From Psychromonas ingrahamii 37 (GTDB lineage: Bacteria > Pseudomonadota > Gammaproteobacteria > Enterobacterales > Psychromonadaceae), in assembly GCF_000015285.1 (NCBI RefSeq), contig NC_008709.1, positions 310,001 through 374,000 on the forward strand: DNA of 64,000 nt. Reading direction: 5' to 3'. A program made the translations under genes and the position numbers. The notes below the pieces were generated by a model that worked only from the letters and a program-made list of their open reading frames with translations, made no database searches and was not told the DNA's origin. Of the stretch, positions 55,316-64,000 are shown piece after piece. Position 1 is the stretch's first letter. The number at the start of each line of letters is the position of its first letter.

Positions 55316-55352
55316 CAAAAAAAATGGTAAACCTGTGAAGGCTTACCATTCT
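55316..55352 (-). terminator. Terminator of the cold-shock gene
   Basis: On the minus strand AATGGTAAGCCT-tcac-AGGTTTACCATT forms a stem followed by eight T residues, 43 bp after the stop. Confidence 0.85.
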
Positions 55353-55394
55353 CAAATATTACTCAGCTTATAGAAGCTAAAATATCACAGCAAA

Positions 55395-55601
55395 CTAGAT
55401 AGCTACGATATTTTCAGCATTTGGGCCTTTTTGACCTTGAGTAATAGTAAATTCTACTTTTTGGCCTTCAGCAAGAGTTTTAAAACCTTCGCTTGAGATA
55501 GCGCTAAAGTGAGCGAATACGTCTGGACCAGAAGCTTGCTCGATAAAACCAAAACCTTTAGACTCGTTGAACCATTTAACTGTACCTTGAACTTTAGACA
55601 T
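55395..55601 (-). CDS. Cold-shock protein, CspA family
   Basis: 68 residues, one cold-shock domain. RNA-binding motifs RNP1 (KGFGFIEQ) and RNP2 (VFAHFSAI) are present, with [13 protein letters not shown] at the start. Acts as an RNA chaperone or antiterminator in the cytosol. A leader of about 150 nt lies between the likely promoter (55753-55780) and the start codon, as in cold-induced csp mRNAs, so control by mRNA structure is likely. Confidence 0.97.
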   Translation of the reverse strand: MSKVQGTVKWFNESKGFGFIEQASGPDVFAHFSAISSEGFKTLAEGQKVEFTITQGQKGPNAENIVAI

Positions 55602-55752
55602 AATAATACCCTGTAATTTTAATAAAAGTGTCTTTAAAAGACATGAATAGCGTAAAAACAGACTGGAACTTAAAAACTACAGAGCGAGGTATTATTAATA
55701 AAACAACGAAATGGAGAATGTAAACAAAAGGCTTTCTTTCCTGCTGGCGTGT

Positions 55753-55780
55753 ACTTTATAGAATCTAATTTGAAAGTCAA
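55753..55780 (-). promoter_or_regulatory. Likely promoter of the cold-shock gene
   Basis: On the minus strand TTGACT (55780-55775) is followed after 14-16 bp by TATAAAGT, giving a leader of about 150 nt. Confidence 0.45.
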
Positions 55781-55933
55781 TAGGAGGTTAAAAAATAAAC
55801 ACATTAAAATTGATAAATTTAATGCTGCTATAATTATCAGAATTTATCCGCCGCCTTCCCATTTTTCGGGTATGAAATAGGGGGTTTATACCGCTAACCA
55901 ATGTAGTCTCCTCCGTACCAGCTATTTCCTGAA

Positions 55934-56343
55934 CTATTGAATAGCAAACAGTGTAATCAGCGTAATAATAAAGACCCACCAGATAGAGATATCAATAGGT
56001 GTAGTGGAGAATATTTTTTGCAGTCCTGGCGTGTACACAATAGTGACAATAAGCAGCAGTTCTAACACACCCCCCAGAGTGGTCCATTGATAACAGCGGA
56101 AATAGCGCGGTGAATTACTGCCAGTAACATCAATAAGGGCGAGCGGCGTCGGTGAAACTCGATCTGGTTTTTACCAAAAAGATGTAATCGTTGAATTGAC
56201 TCCCGATCGGAGAGACCACTTGATGCGGCAAGGTAGGAATGAAATAGTTCCGCTCCACGCAGACGAAGAACAGGACGATTGACAATAATAGAGTGCGAAA
56301 GGGTATTTTTCATTACTTCGGCGTGGTGCTTGATAAGGTACAA
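55934..56343 (-). pseudogene. Collapsed P-type cation ATPase gene
   Basis: The first frame (56343-56062) holds SSGLSDRESIQRLHLFGKNQ and IEFHRRRSPLLMLL, the cation-ATPase N-terminal domain. It then runs, after a large internal deletion and a frameshift at a run of six G near 56072, into LELLLIVTIVYTPGLQKIFS and WWVFIITLITLFAI, the last transmembrane helices of the same family. The phosphorylation (DKTG) and nucleotide-binding domains are gone. Confidence 0.8.
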
Positions 56344-56570
56344 AGATAGGATAAAGGAACAATTAGAGAGTTATATTTAGATCTGTATTACAAATAAATT
56401 ATTGCTGCATAATCTAACTTAAAGTGAAATATTGTAATCTGGAATTAGCCTCCCATGGGGTAGCGAGGGAGGCGGTTTGACGACATGTTAGCTTAGTGCT
56501 GAGCTTAAAATTATTGTTTTAATTAGTTTTTTTAAATTAGAATAGCGAACCGCTAAAAGATCAAAAACAC

Positions 56571-57218
56571 TTAGTTAGCTATAATGTTAATTTCAACACG
56601 ACGATTAGCCGCACGGCCATAAGGAGTATCATTAGTTGCTATCGGGCGACGTTCACCATAGCCTAATGTGCTTAGGCGACCCGATTTTACGTTGCGCTGC
56701 ATAAGGTAATTAGACACAGATTCAGCACGACGCTCAGAAAGGGTTAAGTTTGATTCTGAACTGCCAACACTGTCCGTATGGCCAATGATTCTTAATGATG
56801 ATTTTGGATACTCATTAAGTACTTTTGCAACGCCATTTAAAGTTGAAAAAATACTACCGCTTAACTGATAATTCCCCGTATCAAAACCAATGCCATCCGC
56901 CATTATAAGCTGCAGTTCATATTCGCCAACACGCTTGACCTGCACTCCGGAATTTAATAATTCCTGGCGTAGTGCTGCTTCTTGTTGGTCAAAGTAATAA
57001 CCTACCCCGCCACCGATGGCAGCACCACCAACCGCGCCAAATAATGCGCCATTTTTTTTGCCTGTCGCAGCACCCGCAAGCGCCCCGGCAATTGCACCAC
57101 CAATAGCCGATTTTGTCGCGGTATTCATTTCTTGTTCACCTGTTGTTGCATTTTGACGATTCACACATCCGCTTAAAAGTGTGACGACCATTAATGCTGT
57201 AACTAATTTTTTGTTCAT
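56571..57218 (-). CDS. OmpA-family lipoprotein with glycine zipper (YiaD-like)
   Basis: 215 residues from ATG 57218, chosen because it starts a lipoprotein signal peptide (lipobox LLSGC, Cys18) with AGGAAGC upstream; longer in-frame starts lack one. A glycine-zipper region (about 35-80, IGGAIAGALAGAATGKKNGA) follows. The C-terminal OmpA domain (about 110-215) has LRIIGHTDSVGSSESNLTLS, RRAESVSNYL and AANRRVEI, the peptidoglycan-binding residues. Anchors the outer membrane to the wall. Confidence 0.93.
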   Translation of the reverse strand: MNKKLVTALMVVTLLSGCVNRQNATTGEQEMNTATKSAIGGAIAGALAGAATGKKNGALFGAVGGAAIGGGVGYYFDQQEAALRQELLNSGVQVKRVGEYELQLIMADGIGFDTGNYQLSGSIFSTLNGVAKVLNEYPKSSLRIIGHTDSVGSSESNLTLSERRAESVSNYLMQRNVKSGRLSTLGYGERRPIATNDTPYGRAANRRVEINIIAN

Positions 57219-57680
57219 GATTTGCTTCCTGTTTTTTGAGATAACGCGTAGAACTTTAATAAGAAAATTCTTAACGATAGGACTTTGATATCGTTTTAAT
57301 AATACTCCATATACATAAGAAATATAGGTTATTATTTCAATTGCGCGCTTGGTTATTAGGATCTTAAAGTTTAGCATATTGGCAAGAATTTTTATCTTTC
57401 TGCTGACACCTTATATTAAGATAGTGTGCTATCAGCTAACCTTTACTTAAGATGAGTCCTAAGATATTTAATAAGCGAGAATAGGTTTTAGTGAAATATT
57501 TAATCTGCTCTCCAAACTTTTTTATGACGATATGGAATCATAAAGAATCAAAGATGAACGTAAGCTGAATATTTAAACCTAAGGGCGAAAAACAAACGTT
57601 TTAGCGTTGTTTATTGACTTGTTTTGAATTTGCTCTTTGCCGGTTTATTGCCTGCTTAGTATTTTTTCGACGGGCAACTT
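57219..57680. other. Gene-free interval
   Basis: AT-rich upstream region of the lipoprotein gene and tail of the kinase operon. No clear hairpin or frame. Confidence 0.35.
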
Positions 57681-59108
57681 TCAGAAGCGAAAGTGAAACT
57701 CAAATTTGGCCCCTCCAAGCGTTTGTGAAGTTGAAACCGCGAGTTGACCATTATAGCTGTCCGTAAGATCCCGCACGATAGCAAGACCTATCCCATGTCC
57801 GCTCTGGTAGGAGTCAGCACGCATTCCCCGCTCAAAGATTTGGATGTGTTGCTCGGGGCTAATCCCCTTGCCATCATCTTCAACCGTGATAATTAAAACC
57901 TTTTTATTGCTGGTGACGGTTAATGCCACCTGTGATGTTGCGGCTTTGCAGGCGTTATCTAATACATTACCCAGTATTTCGGTCAGATCTGCCTCATCCC
58001 CCTTAAAAACAGCTTGTCTGTTGATATTTTGGCTGATTGATATTTGTGGCTCCCGATAGATTTTATGCAGGGTTCTGATTAATTTATCTGACACGGACTT
58101 AACCTTAATACCTAAATGCCAGGAAGCGCCCGCCGCAGTTTGAGCACGTTTTAATTGATGACCAATAATACTGTTAATAATCGATATTTGCTCGATTGCA
58201 GCGTGATTTAGCCCTTTTTGGCTTTGAATAACGGCAAGCGGTGTCTTTAGACTGTGGGCCAGATCCGACAGAGCATTACGGTAGCGCTTACGTTGACTTT
58301 GTTCGGTATTAAGCAGTGCATTAAGTTGCCGTGCAACAGCTTGTAATTCAGTAGGATAAATCTCATTAAGCTGTTGTGTTCGGCCCTGTTCAATATCGTT
58401 GAGCTCTTTTGTGAATTTGGCCAGAGGCTTTAAGGTCCATAACAACCAAACTATCTGCACAATAACCAATAGCGCCATTAAGATAAGCAGCCAGCTCCAG
58501 AGTTGTTTGGTAAACAGGTCAACCTGGCGCTGAAAATCGACCTGATCTTTAATGATATGGAGGGTGATTGGCAGCGCCGCAGCACCATCAGATTGAGCCG
58601 ATTGCTCGAAACTGGCGGTAAAGCTATAGATTAGATAAGGTTTTCCCTCAAGTTTAATTTCAGAAAATTCACTTTGACCCGTCGCCGGATGCGGTAAGTT
58701 AGCAGGTGCTTTAAAGCCCAGAAAGGAGTCCGATTGCCAGGCTATTCTGGTATTTCCTGTCTCTTTTTTTCTGTCTGAGACTAAGTTTGTTGAATCAGAT
58801 TCAAGGCGCGGATCATTGTCCTTCACGTTAGGCATCGTTATTAATGCATATAAACCTGACTGAATAACATTAAATTGATTCTCTAATAATAAATCCGGCA
58901 TAAGTAATTGGCCATTATCAAACTCAGTCACCGCGAGTACGGAATAAACATAAGCACTGAGTTCATTTTTGCTGGCACTTTTTACTTGCTCTTTAAATGC
59001 ATCGTTTAGAGTCAATCCAATTAAGGGCATAAGCACTAATATGAATAACAGAGCGCTAACGATCAAACGCGTTTTAAGGGAATTTAAGTTTGTCGCTCTT
59101 TTGGGCAT
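57681..59108 (-). CDS. Sensor histidine kinase (PhoQ-like)
   Basis: 475 residues: a membrane helix (VSALLFILVLMPLIGLTL), a periplasmic sensor of about 160 residues, a second helix (LWSWLLILMALLVIVQIVWLLW), and a HAMP-like linker. The kinase core follows, with LSDLAHSLKTPLAVIQS (phospho-acceptor His), LGNVLDNACKAA (N box), VEDDGKGISPEQ and GHGIGLAIVRDL (G boxes). The architecture and LAHSLKTPL motif resemble PhoQ. Start overlaps the regulator's stop (TAATG), so the two are coupled. Confidence 0.93.
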   Translation of the reverse strand: MPKRATNLNSLKTRLIVSALLFILVLMPLIGLTLNDAFKEQVKSASKNELSAYVYSVLAVTEFDNGQLLMPDLLLENQFNVIQSGLYALITMPNVKDNDPRLESDSTNLVSDRKKETGNTRIAWQSDSFLGFKAPANLPHPATGQSEFSEIKLEGKPYLIYSFTASFEQSAQSDGAAALPITLHIIKDQVDFQRQVDLFTKQLWSWLLILMALLVIVQIVWLLWTLKPLAKFTKELNDIEQGRTQQLNEIYPTELQAVARQLNALLNTEQSQRKRYRNALSDLAHSLKTPLAVIQSQKGLNHAAIEQISIINSIIGHQLKRAQTAAGASWHLGIKVKSVSDKLIRTLHKIYREPQISISQNINRQAVFKGDEADLTEILGNVLDNACKAATSQVALTVTSNKKVLIITVEDDGKGISPEQHIQIFERGMRADSYQSGHGIGLAIVRDLTDSYNGQLAVSTSQTLGGAKFEFHFRF

Positions 59109-59800
59109 TAGCCATCACTCTGGCTTGTTGGCAACGGAGTAAGGCGGTAACCTTGCCCTCTTAATGTCTCGATAAGTCCATATTCATTATCCGGATCGAG
59201 TTTTTTTCTTAAGCGTCGGATAAAGACTTCGATCACATTGGAATCAAGATCAAAATCCTGATCGTAAATATGTTCCGTGAGCACGGTTTTTGATTTAACT
59301 TCGCCAGGGTGAAGCATAAAGTACTCAAAAATCTTGTACTCAGATGCGCTTAAGCTTATAAATTCATGTTCTTTTTTTACTTCAAGGCTACTGGTATTAA
59401 TGCTGAAGGGGCCATTATTAATAACCGGACTCGCTTTACCCGCTGAACGGCGAATCAGGGCGTTCAGCCTGGCCACCAGTTCTTCCGGATAAAAGGGTTT
59501 GCACAAATAGTCATCGGCACCGGCATCGAGTCCTTCTACTTTATCCTGCCAACTGTCGCGGGCCGTTAGAATTAAAATTGGAAAATTTCTGTTTTTTTCC
59601 CGAAGGCGAGTAATAACAGTGATACCGTCGATTTTAGGTAAACCCAGATCGATAATGGCCGCATCATAATTATATTCAATTCCCTGAAAAAGCCCCTCTT
59701 CACCATCGGATGCGGCATCAACCCTATAATGAGAAGCGATTAAGTGTTGTTTTAGATTGCTCTGAAGACTGATATCGTCTTCGACTAACAGTATTCTCAT
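59108..59800 (-). CDS. OmpR/PhoP-type response regulator
   Basis: 230 residues. Receiver domain with Asp8/Asp9, phospho-acceptor Asp51 (AAIIDLGLPKIDG), Thr79 and Lys101 (LCKPF). The C-terminal winged helix has SASEYKIFEYFMLHPGEVKS and SNVIEVFIRRLRKKL. Together with the overlapping kinase and the upstream PepSY gene it forms one operon, a common arrangement in which the PepSY protein is a target or modulator of the pair. Confidence 0.95.
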   Translation of the reverse strand: MRILLVEDDISLQSNLKQHLIASHYRVDAASDGEEGLFQGIEYNYDAAIIDLGLPKIDGITVITRLREKNRNFPILILTARDSWQDKVEGLDAGADDYLCKPFYPEELVARLNALIRRSAGKASPVINNGPFSINTSSLEVKKEHEFISLSASEYKIFEYFMLHPGEVKSKTVLTEHIYDQDFDLDSNVIEVFIRRLRKKLDPDNEYGLIETLRGQGYRLTPLPTSQSDG

Positions 59801-59842
59801 TGACAGGATCCTTTGATTATTTTGGCTTGTTTGATTAAGTGA

Positions 59843-60109
59843 CTATTTTCCGCTAATGTTGCCGTTTTGAGCATCGACAAAGAGATAAAACACCCGTCCC
59901 TCTTTGGAAATCATCTTAACCTTATAACCGGGGTTACCCTGAGCGTTACTTGCTTGAACTCTGAGAACCTTACCTTGATATTGGTGCTTAACTAATTGTA
60001 CCGCCCGAGCAGTACTGCCAACCTTGATTTTTAATGATTCGTCATTAGCGGATGCTGTCAAAGGCAAAAATAAACAGACTGCCAGAGTCAAGATAGAAGC
60101 CATTTTCAT
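59843..60109 (-). CDS. Periplasmic PepSY-domain protein of the two-component operon
   Basis: 88 residues with a signal peptide (LTLAVCLFLPLTASA). GSTARAVQLVKHQYQGKVLR leads into YKVKMISKEGRVFYLFVDAQ and NGNISGK, the PepSY fold. It is 42 bp before the response regulator gene, on the same strand. Such proteins are thought to inhibit or sense at the periplasmic face; the exact role here is open. Confidence 0.9.
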   Translation of the reverse strand: MKMASILTLAVCLFLPLTASANDESLKIKVGSTARAVQLVKHQYQGKVLRVQASNAQGNPGYKVKMISKEGRVFYLFVDAQNGNISGK

Positions 60110-60322
60110 CAGTGTGTCCGCCTTGTTTAAAAGAGAAGTGATAGGCCTAGTCTAATTAATAAATATCTGGTTGTCATCCAAGTCAAGATGCATCCTCGGG
60201 CCTAATAGACTCTGAGCCGAAAAGATTCAAAAAAGCTAATCTAATGTTAGTTTTAAAAACCGTACAGCAATGCTTTTACGGATAAGTATGACAAATGTTA
60301 TCCTTTACCTTTAAAGTTGATA

Positions 60323-60646
60323 TATACCCATGTTGCTTCAAGATGCCTGTCAGGCGCAAGCTCGGAGACCAGAGCAAGACGCAACATGACCTTTCGAGCG
60401 ATTAACTGCGTTAATCCTTTAGCGGTAGATGTAAATGCAAGCATTTACATCTTAAATGGTTATTCCCTTTCCGATTGGTGCAATGCAGCGCTGGTTTTCG
60501 AGCTAGCGCCCCGTGGGGCAAGGAAAATTATACCAATCTGTGTTGTTATAAAATCTCTCTGTAGAATAACGATACTTCAATTTTAAGCCTAGTATCTCGG
60601 CACAATTTTCCTTGCTGACTTTGCATCTTGAAGTATCATGGGTATA
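60323..60646. mobile_element. MITE-like element, 324 bp, with terminal inverted repeats
   Basis: The ends are 24-bp inverted repeats matching at 22 positions (left TATACCCATGTTGCTTCAAG..., right its complement). Inside there is a second inverted pair (CAAGGAAAATT at 60519 and its complement at 60604) and a perfect 26-bp palindrome around GTAAATGCAAGCATTTAC (60427-60452). No transposase frame, so it would be moved in trans. A duplicated TATA-type target may be included in the ends. Confidence 0.85.
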
Positions 60647-60729
60647 AAAGCATAAAAAGTATTAACTAAGCTTTTCCCTGCCACATACTTAAGTTTAATT
60701 TTATTCAAGAATCAGTGAGAGATAATAAA

Positions 60730-61785
60730 ATGTCAGCAGATTATGAACATACCAATGTACGTCTAACCCAGTACAGCCACGGTGCCGGTTGCGGATGTAA
60801 AATCTCCCCAAAAGTCTTAGATAGTATTCTGGTATCAGCACTTCCTGCCTTCCAGGATCCCAATCTATTAGTGGGCAATGAAAATAAAGATGATGCCGCT
60901 GTTTATGATCTTGGCAACGGTAGTTGTATTATCAGTACCACAGACTTTTTTATGCCTATTGTTGATGATCCTTTTGATTTTGGCCGCATTGCAGCGACTA
61001 ATGCGATCAGCGATATTTATGCGATGGGCGGTAAACCCATTATGGCCATTGCTATTCTCGGCTGGCCGATCAACAAATTGGCTCCCGGCATAGCGGCCCA
61101 GGTGATTGACGGTGGTCGTTCGGTTTGCCATGAAGCCGGGATTGTATTAGCGGGTGGGCACAGTATTGATGCGCCCGAGCCTATTTTCGGATTGGCCGTT
61201 ACCGGCATAGTACCGACCGACAAAGTGAAAAAAAATAGCCAGGCTAAAGAAGGTGATTTGCTGTTTTTGTCTAAACCTATTGGTATCGGCATTTTAACCA
61301 CAGCAGAAAAAAAGGGCTTGCTGCAGGCGGCCCATAAAAATTTGGCGCGCGATACTATGTGTGAGCTTAATAAAATCGGAGCGGAGTTTGCGCATATAGA
61401 GGGTGTCAATGCGATGACCGACGTAACCGGTTTTGGTTTGTTGGGGCATTTATCGGAAATTTGCGAAGGTAGCGGTTTGTCTGCATCTCTTGATTTTGCG
61501 GCTATTCCCACCTTAGATGCCATTGAATATTATGTCGAGCAAGGTTGTGTACCCGGTGGTTCAATGCGTAATTTTGACAGTTACGGCCATAAAGTGACAC
61601 CCCTTAGTGAACTGCAAAAAACTATTTTATGCGATCCGCAAACATCGGGTGGCCTGCTTATTTCTGTTTCACCGTCGAGCGCTGACATATTGCTTACAAC
61701 CGCCAAAAACAGTGGTGTAAAGTTATTTCAGATTGGAAAAATAGAGTCAAAAAACGCTCAGCAACCCGTTATTTCAGTGTTATAA
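60730..61785 (+). CDS. selD: Selenide, water dikinase (selenophosphate synthase)
   Basis: 351 residues from ATG 60730, which aligns with the family start; an in-frame GTG at 60715 is unlikely. [18 protein letters not shown] holds the catalytic Cys21 and Lys24 (Cys17 and Lys20 of the enteric enzyme), so this is the cysteine form, not the selenocysteine form. [32 protein letters not shown] and [13 protein letters not shown] are further signatures. Makes selenophosphate from selenide and ATP. It lies 1 bp before mnmH, so the supply is directed to tRNA selenation. Confidence 0.97.
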   Translation: MSADYEHTNVRLTQYSHGAGCGCKISPKVLDSILVSALPAFQDPNLLVGNENKDDAAVYDLGNGSCIISTTDFFMPIVDDPFDFGRIAATNAISDIYAMGGKPIMAIAILGWPINKLAPGIAAQVIDGGRSVCHEAGIVLAGGHSIDAPEPIFGLAVTGIVPTDKVKKNSQAKEGDLLFLSKPIGIGILTTAEKKGLLQAAHKNLARDTMCELNKIGAEFAHIEGVNAMTDVTGFGLLGHLSEICEGSGLSASLDFAAIPTLDAIEYYVEQGCVPGGSMRNFDSYGHKVTPLSELQKTILCDPQTSGGLLISVSPSSADILLTTAKNSGVKLFQIGKIESKNAQQPVISVL

Positions 61786-61786
61786 A

Positions 61787-62899
61787 ATGAGTGAATTAAA
61801 AATGCAACAAAGCGACCTTCAAGAGCAACAATTATACCGCTCGTTATTTTTGTTAAAGACCCCGCTGATTGACCTTAGGGCGCCCGTTGAATTTGCTCAG
61901 GGTGCTTTTCCTGAAAGTTGTAACTTACCGCTAATGACAGATAACGAGCGGGAGCAGGTTGGTACTTGTTATAAAAAAGAGGGACAAGCGGCTGCCATTA
62001 CACTCGGGCATCAGTTAGTGGCATCGGATATACAAAATCGCATTAGAAAATGGGCCCAGTTTAAAGAGGAAAACCCAACGGCATGGCTGTACTGTTTCCG
62101 AGGGGGGCTACGCTCACGATTATCGGCGCAATTTCTGAAAGATCACGGCGTTGATATTAATATCGTGCCGGGTGGTTATAAAGCGTTGCGCCGTTATCTT
62201 ATTAACGTTATCGATCAGGCGTCTGAGAAAAAGTTAATGATTGTTGGCGGTAATACAGGTTGTGGTAAAACACTGTTAATCCAAGCGCTTGATAACGGGC
62301 TGGATATCGAAGGTCGGGCCAATCACCGCGGCTCCAGTTTTGGTAAGCAGGTAACCGAGCAGCCGCGGCAAATTAGTTATGAAAATCAACTTGCGGTTGA
62401 TATTCTGCATATTTCACAACATGCCAGCTCCTTGGTTATTGAGGATGAAAGCAAAGCTGTTGGCGCATTATATGTTCCTGAGCGGCTGTTTGCAGGTATG
62501 ACGCGCGCGCCTATGGTGGTCGTTAATGATCCTCTTGAAATTCGCCTGCAGAGACTCTGTTATGAATACTGCACTTTAATGACGGAAAAGTTTAACCTAG
62601 CATTAGGAGCTGAGCAGGGGTGGCAGGCTTATGAAAAATATTTACAGAATGGCCTGTACGGTATTAGAAAACGCTTGGGAACAGAAAAGTTTAAGGTAAT
62701 GAATACTGTTTTGGAGGCCGCACTCAAGCAGCAGAAAAATACCGGGAGCGTCGAGGGGCACCTTAACTGGATTGCGTCAATACTAAGGGATTATTACGAT
62801 CCTATGTACCAATATCAGCTTGAGAAAAAAGCCGACCGAGTACAATTTAGGGGCACATTCCAAGAGGTAAAAGAATGGTTAACCGTTAACACAAAATAA
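61787..62899 (+). CDS. mnmH: tRNA 2-selenouridine synthase
   Basis: 370 residues. The N-terminal rhodanese domain carries the active Cys103 (WLYCFRGGLRSR), and the P-loop domain follows (Walker A IVGGNTGCGKT, residues 153-163, then GRANHRGSSFG). Converts 2-thiouridine at the wobble position of tRNAs for Lys, Glu and Gln to 2-selenouridine using selenophosphate. Same operon as selD. No selA, selB or selC is present in the window, so whether the organism also makes selenocysteine is unknown. Confidence 0.96.
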   Translation: MSELKMQQSDLQEQQLYRSLFLLKTPLIDLRAPVEFAQGAFPESCNLPLMTDNEREQVGTCYKKEGQAAAITLGHQLVASDIQNRIRKWAQFKEENPTAWLYCFRGGLRSRLSAQFLKDHGVDINIVPGGYKALRRYLINVIDQASEKKLMIVGGNTGCGKTLLIQALDNGLDIEGRANHRGSSFGKQVTEQPRQISYENQLAVDILHISQHASSLVIEDESKAVGALYVPERLFAGMTRAPMVVVNDPLEIRLQRLCYEYCTLMTEKFNLALGAEQGWQAYEKYLQNGLYGIRKRLGTEKFKVMNTVLEAALKQQKNTGSVEGHLNWIASILRDYYDPMYQYQLEKKADRVQFRGTFQEVKEWLTVNTK

Positions 62900-63015
62900 G
62901 CGGCTTTCGGCTCGAAGCTCGCAGTTCGTCGCTCACAGCTTTTAATCGAATGATCTATTTTACCGCTATGCTATGATACTTTTATTCATAAAATGTAAGC
63001 AACAAGAGAATCACT

Positions 63016-64000
63016 ATGCCTAAAAATGAAAATATTTATATAGAATCAGAAACAGTGTTAATCACTCCCGCAGAATTAAAAGATTTAGTGCCTGCTTCAG
63101 AAGAAGTTTATCAGTTTATCGCAGAAGCCCGCCAAACAGTGTCGAATATAGTGCATAAAAAAGATCCTCGTTTTTTGGTGATTTGCGGACCTTGTTCTAT
63201 TCATGATATTGATGCCGCTAAAGACTATGCGACACGCCTAAAATCCTTACATGAGGAATATAAGGATACGCTTTATATTGTTATGAGGGTCTATTTTGAA
63301 AAACCCCGCACCACAGTTGGTTGGAAAGGGTTAATCAATGACCCGTACATGGATGATTCATTCGAAATTGAAACTGGATTAAAGCAAGCTCGCGAACTAC
63401 TGCTATGGATTTCCGAATTAGGTTTACCTATTGCAACGGAAGCGCTTGATCCTATCAGCCCGCAATATTTAGGCGATCTGTTTAGTTGGTCTGCAATTGG
63501 CGCGCGTACTACTGAGTCACAAACTCACCGCGAAATGGCAAGTGGTTTATCAATGCCGGTTGGTTTCAAAAATGGCACCGACGGCAGTTTATCTACCGCT
63601 GTCAACGCGATGAAATCTGCGTCTTCTCCACATCGTTTTATGGGTATTAACCAGTTAGGCCAAAGTGCATTACTGCAGACCTCGGGTAATCGAGATGGAC
63701 ATGTTATTTTACGTGGTGGTGGTGGTAAGCCAAACTATGATTCCGTCAACGTTGCACTGGCTGAGCAGGCGCTTAAAAAAGCCAAAGTAGAAGAAGTATT
63801 AATTGTCGACTGCAGCCATGAAAATTCAAATAAAAATCATACCCTGCAGCCTTTAGTGGCAAAAGATGTATTCCATCAGGTGACTGAAGGAAATAAATCC
63901 ATTGTCGGTATTATGCTAGAAAGTAATATTAATGAAGGTAATCAAGCAGCCACATTGCCTAAAGCGTCCCTTAAATATGGTGTGTCAGTCACTGATGCCT
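63016..64000 (+). CDS. aroG: Class I DAHP synthase (3' end outside window)
   Basis: 328 codons are visible from ATG 63016 (AAGAGA 6 nt upstream); the stop lies beyond the window. The first step of the shikimate pathway: condensation of phosphoenolpyruvate and erythrose-4-phosphate. Signatures: VICGPCSIHDIDAAKDYA, VMRVYFEKPRTTVGWKGLIN, SAIGARTTESQTHREMASGL and GFKNGTDGS. MGINQLGQSALLQTSGN and the N-terminal ITPAELK resemble the Vibrio-type paralogue more than E. coli AroF or AroG, so the symbol and the allosteric type (Phe, Tyr or Trp) are uncertain. Confidence 0.93.
   Translation, partial: MPKNENIYIESETVLITPAELKDLVPASEEVYQFIAEARQTVSNIVHKKDPRFLVICGPCSIHDIDAAKDYATRLKSLHEEYKDTLYIVMRVYFEKPRTTVGWKGLINDPYMDDSFEIETGLKQARELLLWISELGLPIATEALDPISPQYLGDLFSWSAIGARTTESQTHREMASGLSMPVGFKNGTDGSLSTAVNAMKSASSPHRFMGINQLGQSALLQTSGNRDGHVILRGGGGKPNYDSVNVALAEQALKKAKVEEVLIVDCSHENSNKNHTLQPLVAKDVFHQVTEGNKSIVGIMLESNINEGNQAATLPKASLKYGVSVTDA

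Noticed and set aside
60730..60810. Possible selenocysteine (TGA) codon in selD
   Set aside because: The catalytic position is encoded by TGC/TGT codons for cysteine (HGAGCGCK), and no in-frame TGA is needed.
1..64000. tRNA, rRNA or CRISPR loci
   Set aside because: No T-loop-like GGTTCGA/GGTTCAA context with a matching cloverleaf, no rRNA motifs and no regularly spaced short repeats were seen on reading.

Overview
The window is an AT-rich stretch of a gammaproteobacterial chromosome. The gene set is typical of cold-adapted marine Alteromonadales/Vibrionales-type bacteria, and Psychromonas- or Moritella-like is my best guess. It includes a DUF4212/acetate-type symporter with a CBS-DUF294 partner, eutBC-eat, selD-mnmH, a cold-shock protein, a GlyGly-CTERM surface protein and a Vibrio-like DAHP synthase. 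The organism is an inference from gene content only. I saw no rRNA, tRNA or CRISPR array.

Layout, left part (1-33 kb, mostly accessory). The window opens inside an IS110-type transposase with its downstream non-coding tail (1-900). A compact phage-satellite-like element follows (about 930-4894): tandem terminator-ended non-coding repeats, three AlpA-type regulators, an inovirus-Gp2/YagK-type protein, a protein resembling a small terminase, and a small serine recombinase. Next is a 3,278-residue mosaic surface protein with nearly identical 624-bp internal repeats and a GlyGly-CTERM tail (5743-15579). At 16-19.4 kb small unrelated genes are separated by a dispersed repeat and by attC-like sites, so this looks like the remains of an integron cassette array. 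Proline iminopeptidase follows, then a methyltransferase/flavoprotein/type III polyketide synthase cluster (21.4-24.2 kb). A convergent pair at 24.6-29.0 kb couples a large protein with nucleoside-deoxyribosyltransferase/TIR-like domains to an alpha/beta hydrolase; it is a candidate undescribed conflict system. A diguanylate cyclase and relics of a resolvase and of TnpB close this part.

Right part (33-64 kb, mostly housekeeping). A DUF4212 subunit, sodium:solute symporter, cNMP/CBS/DUF294 regulator and DnaQ-type exonuclease lie in one direction. They are followed by a DUF2608 phosphatase, an IS91-type relic, an M14 carboxypeptidase and a DUF1840 gene. A PepSY / DUF2271 / PepSY-flavodoxin-reductase operon follows, probably for periplasmic iron or flavin redox chemistry. 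Then come a 1,078-residue multi-PAS diguanylate cyclase, small unknown genes, and the ethanolamine set (eutR divergent from eutB-eutC-eat). After these are a cold-shock gene, a collapsed P-type ATPase pseudogene, an OmpA-like lipoprotein, and a PepSY / response regulator / histidine kinase operon. A 324-bp MITE lies before selD-mnmH (tRNA 2-selenouridine synthesis). The window ends inside a DAHP synthase gene.

Caveat: all family assignments come from reading motifs by eye, and no database search was run.
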